From assembly GCF_000003195.3 (NCBI RefSeq), contig NC_012877.2:25439838-25503837 (forward strand): DNA of 64,000 nt, written 5' to 3'. The translations under genes were made by a program, and so were the position numbers. Below the pieces are notes generated by a model. It saw only the letters and a list, made by a program, of their open reading frames with translations, was not told the DNA's origin and did not search any database. This document shows positions 56,238 through 64,000 of this stretch, piece by piece. The DNA comes from Sorghum bicolor (taxonomy: Eukaryota > Streptophyta > Magnoliopsida > Poales > Poaceae). Every line of letters begins with the position of its first letter. Position 1 is the stretch's first letter.

Positions 56238-57725
56238 TCAGAATGGATTGGGCAGGGGCGTGCTGCGGATCGCTCTGCTGAACACCCGTGGGCCCGGTGG
56301 CTCAGGGGCCACCCGGTCCTCGTCGCTGTCGTATCTCCCGCCGCGATGCGCGCTGTAACCGCGCTCTTCCGCGTCTCCGTGCCGGCGGCGTCGATTTTCT
56401 TCGATGTCGTGCCGCGCGTCGTGTCGACGCTGATTGTCGACGGGGAGGATGAGACCGGTCCTTCTGCCTCGAGGGGGAGGTTGTTGGTGGACTGACACCT
56501 CCTTTTTGTTTTGAGGCTGTTCGTCGCGTTTCTCTGTGGCAGCTCCTCGTCGTCGAGATGCCGAGCTTTCGTCTTGTTGAACTGCCGCCACCTGGAGCAA
56601 TGTCTGTACCTCATCTCGAATGCGTTGGGCCTGGGAATTCGACGGCTCTGTCATGTTACGCAGCAACATCGTTGCTGCCACTACATTCTGGCCTGCTCGA
56701 GGGAAACGGTTGACAGGTTGCTCTGGCTCCGCGTCGCCGACGATCTGACGATGTACCTCTCGAGCGCGTCTGCGGGCACTTCCGCCCGGCGGGTAGGGCA
56801 GGTCTTGCTCGAGGATTTGCTCGAGCAGGACGAGGCGCTCGCGGTCTTCGTCGAGCTTCATCTTGAGCTCCCGCAGCTGCGCGAGCTGCGCGGTTCTGTC
56901 TTCCTGCGGAGGGGGGTCGACTTGTCCGTCGTTTCCAGGCGTCCTGGGGTCTTCTCGTGCCGCGGGGGCTCGATCGCCTACAGCGGCATCCTGTGTCTCA
57001 TCGGTAGTTTCTACCGCTCCGTCGATGTGATAGCATTCCCTCGTAGGGTCGTAGCTATCAGTCTCGGAGTCGGAGCCTGGTTCGGCGGCGTAGAAACGCC
57101 CACGCCCCTCCTCCAGCAATCGTTGCCTGAGGGAGGTGATTGTGTAACGTCCAGGGCCTAGACGACGGAGGCCTCGTACCCGGGAAAGGTCCGGCAGCTC
57201 AGGCGCTGGTTGCTGCGCTTCAGAGCTACGTGGGAGGACCGTTGGTCTTTCCACGTACGTCCGGGCGTTTGGGCATATCGCTCTGGCGAGCGACGCCGCG
57301 GCATTGTCCAATCCGAGTGGCAGTGCCGCTCTTGGAGTGAACAACCCGTGTGGAAGTAGCCTAGCAGCGGTGGGGGAGAACGCGCGAGACGCGTCCCCTC
57401 CCGTCGTTGCGCGGTGCTGAGTCGTCGCGCTTGTTGCTCCGCCACACAGTGCTGCCGACTTGTGGCCCACTTCCTGCCTCGCACGAGTTGTTGGTCGTGA
57501 TGAGGCAGAGGGGCCGCGGTGGTGCTGTCCGCGCCTCTTCTTAGGCGGGGAGGCGTGGTGGTGAGGGCGTCTCGGGGCCTTCAACCGTGCTGGCGCAACG
57601 CGGGCTCCTCCTGGTCCTCTGACTGAGAGCAAGATCATGTCGTAGCCGGAGCCCGTAGACATGAACTCGAGACTCCCAAACCAAATCACCGTGGAGCGCG
57701 GAAACGGCGAGGCAAGAGTGGCCAT
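56238..57725 (-). pseudogene. Gag N-terminal half of D2
   Basis: The start Met at 57725 (MATLASPFPRS) lies only about 40 bp from the PBS; codons upstream of it belong to PBS and LTR. The segment is Arg/Pro/Ala-rich and mostly disordered, with PPKKRRGQHHRGP and an acidic stretch. A coiled coil (QLRELKMKLDEDRERLVLLE) and an Arg-rich tail (RRRRHGDAEERG) follow. It ends at TGA 56238-56240, probably from CGA, because the gag core continues in the same frame. Confidence 0.8.
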
Positions 57726-57763
57726 CTGGAAAGGAGTGGGAAATCGATGAAAAACACGCAGGA

Positions 57764-57781
57764 CCCCTACCTGGCGCGCCA
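57764..57781 (-). other. Primer binding site of D2
   Basis: The minus strand reads TGGCGCGCCAGGTAGGGG, two bases inside the LTR border. C3 has nearly the same PBS. The tRNA species is not assigned here. Confidence 0.8.
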
Positions 57782-57783
57782 AC

Positions 57784-58821
57784 TGTCGGTGTTTTCCCCC
57801 CGGGGGGTCACACCAACGAGTAAATTTGTATGCGTGCTCCCTTTCCCAGATGGTGATGCAAGAAGACACGGAGATTTATCCTGGTTCGGGCAAGAGAAGG
57901 CCCTACGTCCAGCGGGAGGGAGAGAGTTTGTATTATCTTGCGCCTAAGTGCTTGTACAGGGGTGAATACAAGTGCGGTATGAAGTGTGGAGCTCTACTAC
58001 GTGTGAGCGTGGTGCTGTCCGGGCGTTCTATTCCTGAGTCCCTCCTTTTATAGTCCCAAGGAGAGACACAGGGTACATGTATAGGCGTCAGAATAGGAGT
58101 CGATAGCAGCATGGAGCGCTGACCTACTCGAGGCTTCCGTACCGGCGTGGCCTCGAGCCGTCCCGTCTTGGTAGCCTGGCGATGATTACGCGTGCTCTGT
58201 TATCCTGCTCTGCACCCCGTCGTGGATTGGTTTACCGGATGTGCGCTCGTACGACCCGACGGCAAATCCGGCGGAGTGGATGGGATGTGGTCAGTCGACG
58301 CCCAACTCATCCCCTGGAAGGATCCCTGTCTGGTCGAGGTTCGGATGCCGTACATTGTGCTGATATCTGGAGCGCTGACTTCAGATGTCTTGAGGGGGTC
58401 CCGACTAGACGTTCCATCCTCGTTTCCCGCGTTCTGACACATCCAGGGTCGTCTGGTGGGAAGACTGCAAAAAGAACGATGGGACAGATGCTTGTTCCCT
58501 TATCACGTCTCCCGTGACCCATGTGTTAGGTGGGGAAGCGTCAGGTGCATTAAATGCCCTGGCTCTCGTGCGCGCGTCAGGCGGCGGACAGTGTCCTTGC
58601 TCTCGACGCCTCTTGATTCGCTCGAGACCGCTTCCGTATTCGACGGCAGTTGGCGCTCGAGCCCTGATCGATTCGCTCGATGCTACTTCCGTTTTCGAGG
58701 CCGCGGCCGTCGACGGTTGCGCGTATGTATGGACAGAGCGTCGAATCGAAGATCTAGTCTTATGTACGGATGGTCTCGTTATATGTATTGTTGAGGGTAC
58801 CCCTTGTTGATACCCTCGACA
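57784..58821 (-). repeat. 5' LTR of D2
   Basis: This 1038-bp LTR runs from TGTCGGTGTTTTCC to CCCTCGACA on the plus strand. It is the inverse copy of the D1 LTR (13030-14088). The TATA box is on the minus strand near 58044 (complement CTTTTATAG). Confidence 0.92.
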
Positions 58822-60434
58822 CCTAGTTCGATGGCCAACCGGATGCCATGTAGGCATGCTTCGTACTCGGCGACATTGTTGGATGCTGGGAATAGGATCC
58901 TAAGGACGTAGCGTAGTTTGTCCTTGTTTGGTGAAATAAAAAGTATTCCGACGCCGGCTCCATTGATGTTTAAGGACCCATCGAAGAACATTGACCAGTG
59001 ATTGAAGACATCTGGAGATGGTGGTGCATTGAGATCCGTCCATTCCACGATGAAGTCGACCAGGGCTTGAGACTTGACAGTTGTGCAGCTCTAGAAATCC
59101 AAAGAAAATGGGCATAATTCCATGGCCCACTTTACAATTCTGTCGTTGGCGTCCTTGTTGCGCAAAATGTCCCCCAACGGAAAACTTGTAGTAACTAAAC
59201 CCCGATGGCCATCGAAATAATGCTTGAGCTTTCTTGAGGTGATTAAGATGGCGTAGATTAACTTTTGTATCTGGGGATACCTGGTCTTGGATTCGTTTAG
59301 GACTTCGCTTATAAAGTATACTGGTCTCTGGACTTTGTAGACGTGGTCTGGTTCATCCCGCTCTACCACGAGCACCGTAGAGACGACCCAATCAGTTGCT
59401 GCTATATAGAGAAGCAGGTCCTCGTTAGGTTGAGGCGCGGTGAGGACGGGTGGCTAGGTGAGGAAAGTTTTGAGCTGGGCGAATGCGACGTTGGCCTCTT
59501 CTGTCCTGGAGAATTTCTTGGATGTCTTTAGTAGCTTAAAGAAAGGAAGCCCTTTTTCTCCCAGCCTAGAAATGAACCGGCTGAGAGCAGCCATGCACCT
59601 CGTGAGCTTTTGAACGTCTTTAACGTTTCTAGGAGGTCGCATGTCGAGCACCGCCTTGACTTTTGAAGGGTTTGGCCATATGTCGTCGCGGCTGACGATG
59701 TTGTCAAGTAGTATACCAGAGGGGACCCCAAAAATGCATTTTTTGGCGTTGAGCTTCCACTTGTACTTATTTAGCGCTTTAAATGTACGATCTAAGTTGT
59801 CGATCAGAGTGGTGGCGTCCCTGGTTTTGACAACAACGTCATCGACGTAAGCCTCAACAAGGTCGTTACGTATCTCGTCGTGGAGGCACTGCTGAATGGC
59901 TCGTTGATAAGTGGCTCTGGCGTTTTTTAGTCCGAAAGACATGGTGGTGTAGCAGTATGCACCGAAGGGAGTGATGAAGGAGGTTTTAATCTGGTCATCT
60001 TCTTTTCACGAGATCTGGTGACAACCAGAGTAGCAATCGAGAAAAGATAGTAGTTCGCATCCGACCGTCGAGTCGACCACCTCGTCTATACGGGGAAGAC
60101 CAAAAGGATCTTTAGGATAATGTTTATTGAGTTTGGTGTAATCAACGCACATTCTCCATTCATTATTCTTTTTTCTTACAAGGACCGGATTGGCGAGCCA
60201 ATCGGGGTGATACACTTCTTTATTGAACCCGGCTGCAAAAATCTGTGTGATCTCTGTCCTAATAGCCTCCTTTTTGTCACGAGCGAACCGTCGTATCTTT
60301 TGCTTGATAGGTCTTGCGGTCTTCAAGATGTTTAAGGAGTGCTCGATCAGGCTTCATGGGACGCTGGGCATGTCTGTAGGTTTCCATGCGAAAACACTTA
60401 CGTTGTCCCTTAGAAACCTGACGAGCGCGTCTTC
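58822..60434 (-). pseudogene. RT, RNase H and start of second RNase H of C3
   Basis: After the TAG at 60435 this reads EDALVRFLRDNVSVFAW, then RMCVDYTKLNKHYPKDPFG, FLDCYSGCHQIS, MSFGLKNARATYQRA and YVDD (EAYVDDVVVKTRD). The degenerate RNase H ([17 protein letters not shown]) follows, then MFFDGSLNINGAGVGILF. Stops lie at about 60340 (CGA-to-TGA relative to C2), 60006, 59454 and 59093 (CAG-to-TAG relative to C2). GCHQI replaces GYHQI. Coding ends at the D2 LTR; residues read beyond that are LTR. Confidence 0.87.
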
Positions 60435-62234
60435 CTATTTGGGATCCAGATTGGCTCTGATGAGAGTCGTCTTCTCTGGGCTGCCGTCGACCAGCTGGAC
60501 TTCCTTGTGCTCCTTGGACTTGGTGTTTTTCCTTATTGTCTCCTGCTCGGGTAGCTTGAGCTGGTCAGAAGAGATTTGGGTTGCTTGTGTTACTGTTTCT
60601 GCCATGCAAATTGAGAGGTCGATTGCCTCGGTGATCTTGAAACTTTCCTCTTTGCTGGTGTATATAGTGTAGACGTTGCCTCTGACGGTCAGGACGCCCT
60701 TCTCGGTTGGCATTTTGAGGACCAAGTATGAGTAGTGCGGAACTGCCATGAACTTGGTGAGCGAAGGACGGCCTAGAATTGCGTGGTAGGTCCCGTCGAA
60801 GTCGGCGACCACGAAGTTGACAAACTCTGTGCGGAAGTGATCTGGCATTCCAAACTGGACGGGCAGCATTATCTAGCCAAGGGGTACAGAGCTTTGGCCT
60901 GGCAGGATGCCCCAGAACTGAGTGTCATATGGTTTCAGCTGCACTGGAGTTAGCTTCAGAGCAGGCACGCTGTTGTGAAATAGGATGTCGATGGAGTTAC
61001 CTCCGTCGACGAGCACGCGCTCAAACCTCACGCTGTTGATGCAAGGGTCCAGGATCAGCGGGAAACGCCCTGGTTCTGGGATGGCAGCCCACTGATCCTG
61101 TCTGTTGAACGAAATCTCTCGGTGCGACCAGGGAGGGAATTTAGGGTCGGCGATCAAACCATTGGCGCTGTCCACATTGAGGCAAGCCCTCTTCAAGAGC
61201 TTTCTTTCTCGCTTTGACTCGATGGAGACTTTGCCTCCAAAGATCGAGTGTACCACGTCGGTGGGACTGACATATTGATGTCGTGGGTCCCTATCCTGGT
61301 CATCATCTTCGTCTTCCTGACTGCGTCTGTCCTGCTTCCCGTTTTTCTTGACGGCGTCTCCCTGAGCGGCCCGCTGTGTGTAGATGCTTTTGAGGACACG
61401 GCATTCTTCCATCGTATGGTTGGACTTGGGATGGAGTTGGCACGGTCCTTTCAACGTCTTGTTGTAGTCTTCCTCGTAGTCTCGCCGTCCATTGGGGCGC
61501 TTGCCTCTGAAATCGTCACGATTATCACGACACCTGTCCCACCCTTCTCGGTGGTTGGGGTCACCACGACGGGGATTCTGGTTGTCGAAATGCCCACGGC
61601 TGTCGTCTCGTCTGGGAGGCTACTTGGCTCCTCGTACGTCTTCTCGGATCAGCTTTTCTCCATCGTCAGCGTCGGCGTAATTCTTGGCTGTGGCGAGGAG
61701 CTCGGCGGCTGTGGTTGGCCTTTTGCGTAGTAATTTGCTTCATAATGCTTCATGGAAGCGTAGGCCTTTGATGAAGGCTGATATGGCCTCGTCGTGGGAA
61801 ATCTTCGGAATCTTGAGGCGCAAATCCATGAAACATCGGATGTAATCGCGTAAGGGCTCATTCTTCCTGTCCCTTATCCTCTCAAGATCATATTTGTTTC
61901 CACGCTGCTCGCATGTAGCTATGAAATTATCAATAAACGCCTGGCGCAATTCCTCCCAAGAATCGAAAGAGTCCTCGGGTAGACCGAGGAGCCATTGGTG
62001 CCCAGCTTGGTCAAGGACGACTGGGAAGTAGTTTTCCATGACGTGCTTGTCCCCTGCTGCTAATCGGACTGCGATCTCGTAAAGAGTGATCCAGTTTTTA
62101 GGATTTTCCTTGCCATCGTACTTTTTAAGTTTCTCAAGCTTGAAGTTGCGGGGCCATCTAACTTGGCGAAGGTGTGAGGAGAACTGTCTTAGGCCGGGGG
62201 GGCCATGTGTTGCATCGTACTCGATGCGTCGCAC
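60435..62234 (-). pseudogene. Gag core and protease of C3
   Basis: From 62234 this reads MRRIEYDATHGPPGLRQFSS, the gag core DSFDSWEELRQAFIDNF and PLRDYIRCFMDLRLKIPK. Knuckle-like GPCQLHPKSNHTMEEC and an acidic linker follow, then protease LVDGGNSIDILF and AILGRPSLTKFMAVPH, and finally NLDPK with TAG at 60435-60437. Other stops: 61740-61742, about 61636 and 60873 (TAG where C2 has CAG). It supplies the gag N-part that is missing from C2. Confidence 0.86.
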
Positions 62235-63606
62235 GTTTTCGTGTACTGCTCATTCCGTAATGTGCCAGTTGATGCGCTCGCGGACATCCTTAGGAGGGAT
62301 GTTGTGTCGTATATCTCGATTTTGGTTCACCTCCTGACCATGTCTACGTCTTTGTTCGTGGTAACTGCCAGCGTCCCGACCACGATTGTCGCGATGGGTG
62401 TCCTTCCTTCGATTATTGATAGGTGAACGGCTACAACGGTGCCCACCGGGTCACGGTGAGGTGCGGCTGCGATGAGTCTGGTCGGAGGTGACCTCTGTAT
62501 AGGAGACGGCATGGATACTTTTGAGCAGAGTAGCGGTCTATCCCATGGCCACGATCAGATGCACCCGTATGTTGGTACAAACGTCGTGATATTCTGGAGT
62601 ATCTGGAAGGCGATCAAGATTTGCCATGGCGACGGCCACATTGGCACTTGGTGTCTTGAACACTTGTTGATTTCCAACCATGTCAAAAGCATCATCAAGG
62701 TTGTTTGGGATTAATTGTCGCTCCTCATCTGCTCGCCGCTGAGCACGATCGGCGTTGCGCTGTTCGCGCTGTTGTATTTGTTCGTCGGTTTCACCGTCAA
62801 CAACTGGTTCGTCATTGCTAACGTTGAAAACCAGATCTCCTCGTCGAGGTGGAAAGACTAGAAAGCGGGAAACCCTGAGGGGTAAGGTGGTAGATCCAAG
62901 TCGTAGTCTTCATCCTCAGGGTGTAAAACCTCGGTAGGGACAGATCCTGTGCTAGAGTTTGTGCTGGTGGCCTTGTCGTCTAGTAGAGTACGGATGGATA
63001 CCATGTTGACAAAGTGACGAGCAGACCGCCTGGTTTGCCCCGGCGACAATCCCATCTTCCCGAATAGAGAATTGGTATGCGACGAAAACTGATCAGCCGT
63101 GTTGCTCAGACCATGAGGGAAGTTCTCGTCTGGCAAGGCTGTCTTGAGTTTGACGGTCCGTCCCACGGTGGTCGATGTTATCGTCAGGGACGTCCCCAGC
63201 CGTTCGAGCGTGGTGACACGAGTTGGTCGACGGGAGTCGAAAAAATTAGATGCAGACGCTTGATCGGGCTTGCGTGAAATCGAATCCACTAGGTTGGAGG
63301 CTTCGAGAAGTTTGTGGTCGGCGCGATCAAGGGCTTGAAGAAGATCCGAGTTGTCGACTTGCTTTGCCCTGTAGCGAGGGACCGAAGGTCAAGCCCTCGG
63401 AGTCATAATGATCATGGTTGGCGTGATCGGGGTCGACACCTCTGTTGTCCCACATCAGATCTGAGTTTCCTCCGAAGTCGTGGTCGTAAGACCGCCGCCA
63501 TGAGTTGTCCAAGTGATCTGGCCAACGGTGAACGTGAGACCTTCAGCCACGGCCACGGAAGCTAGGATGATGACCATCTTGTTCGTCTGGGAAGCTGTAC
63601 ACACAC
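62235..63606 (-). pseudogene. Gag N-terminal region and leader of C3
   Basis: An open stretch at 62858-63289 (KPDQASASNFFDSRRPTR, then EDEDYDLDLPPYPSGFPAF) and short Arg/His-rich pieces near 62330-62700 look like the disordered N-terminal gag region of Tat elements. It is broken by stops and at least one frame change relative to the gag core. The start codon is not certain. Confidence 0.55.
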
Positions 63607-63624
63607 CCCCTACCTAGCGCGCCA
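63607..63624 (-). other. Primer binding site of C3
   Basis: The minus strand reads TGGCGCGCTAGGTAGGGG, one base from the LTR border. It differs from the D2 PBS by one transition. Confidence 0.8.
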
Positions 63625-63625
63625 C

Positions 63626-64000
63626 TGTCGACAAAAGCTAGTTGGCAGTCTACCTTGGGGTATGCCCACGGTAGTAGTTTATCGGCGGACAGGTGCGCAA
63701 GCTACGAACTCGATGGTGACACAAGACACAAACAAGGATTTTATCCAGGTTTGCTCGCCGTGTGGGCATAATACCTACGTCCTGTGTCTGTTTGTATTGA
63801 ATTGTGTTGAATTGAGATGAGTTGTCCTAGGGCGGTCCCTTGCCTCTCCTTATATAGTCCAGAGGGCAGGGTTACAGATCTGGAAACTAATCCTAGTCGG
63901 TTACATTGCCATAGATAGTTCGACATCAATTCTTATTCTAACGGACTAGAATCTTGCTTGATCTCCATGTCTTGTTTCCTTACGTGAAACTTCGAGCAGT
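63626..64000 (-). repeat. 5' LTR of C3 (partial)
   Basis: This begins TGTCGACAAAAGCTAG and matches the reverse complement of 47011-47460. The TATA complement (TTATATAG) is near 63850. It continues past the window end. Confidence 0.92.

Larger units (their letters stand above)
47461..58821 (-). mobile_element. Element D2: Tat-lineage gypsy element (3' LTR side missing)
   Basis: On the minus strand, starting at the right, the order is 5' LTR (57784-58821), PBS, gag, protease, RT, RNase H, second RNase H and integrase (ending 51375). An antisense accessory gene (plus, 47573-50812) follows. The 3' LTR and the start of the accessory gene should follow but are cut at 47460 by C2. CCTAG at 58822-58826 is the right target-site copy within the RNase H gene of C3. 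It is GC-rich with roughly 100 TCGAG/CTCGA sites. Confidence 0.9.
58822..64000 (-). mobile_element. Element C3: Tat-lineage gypsy element, 5' part
   Basis: On the minus strand this has a 5' LTR (63626 onward, cut by the window end), PBS, gag, protease, RT, RNase H and the start of the second RNase H. It is cut at 58821 by D2 within the codons for GIRLAIELG. It is the same family as C2, so the pair gives an internal alignment. The main frame has no frameshifts, only stop codons. Confidence 0.9.

Noticed and set aside
58779..58821. C-terminal VEGINKGYPQQYI of the C3 RNase H ORF
   Set aside because: These residues are read-through into the D2 LTR; the host coding ends at 58822.

Overview
The window is nuclear DNA from a flowering plant, almost certainly a grass. 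It consists essentially of LTR retrotransposons nested in one another, plus one Helitron. I see no intact host gene, tRNA, rRNA or CRISPR array. The grass call rests on three things: Tat-lineage Ty3/gypsy elements with antisense accessory genes (plant mobile domain and Transposase_28 types), a Tekay-like chromovirus with an LTR of about 4.5 kb, and a grass-style Helitron 3' end (a CCCGT/ACGGG hairpin followed by CTAG). Species cannot be assigned from the sequence alone.

I use working names. A = Tekay-like chromovirus. B, C and D = three Tat-lineage gypsy families. E = copia gag remnant. F = Athila-like gypsy. The left part (1-18340) is a stack of 3' remnants. A (minus, 1-11495) sits in B1 (11496-12315), which sits in D1 (12316-14088), which sits in F1 (14089-17081), which sits in E (17082-18340, a decayed gag). 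Only the right-hand side of each outer element lies inside the window.

The right part (18341-64000) is a second stack, read from outside in. C3 (minus, 58822-64000) is split by D2 (minus, 47461-58821). D2 is split inside its antisense gene by C2 (18341-47460). C2 is split by F2 (minus, 23565-42091, target duplication ATCGC). F2 is split by a Helitron (plus, 26124-37672, inserted between A and T). The Helitron is split by B2 (minus, 28491-37401, target duplication GCGAC). The three innermost insertions have clean, verifiable junctions. The left counterparts of C3 and D2 are missing, and C2 begins with a truncated, inverted LTR directly against E, so a rearrangement has removed sequence at about 18341.

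Elements A, B, C and D encode gag, aspartic protease, reverse transcriptase, RNase H and integrase. The Tat families B, C and D also have a second (archaeal-type) RNase H and, on the opposite strand between integrase and the 3' LTR, an intron-containing accessory gene with its own TATA box. All the polyproteins carry nonsense codons, many of them CAG-to-TAG or CGA-to-TGA, as expected from decay of methylated cytosines. The Helitron carries exon-intron fragments of an L-aspartate oxidase gene and a short Hsp70-like fragment.

The most unusual signals are: (1) about 75 copies of GCCGAT/ATCGGC in the 8.9-kb B2 element, in LTR, intron and coding DNA alike; (2) the same in-frame TAG at the protease-RT boundary in C2, C3 and D2; (3) intact antisense or upstream accessory ORFs of unknown function; and (4) the inverted, chimeric structure of C2.
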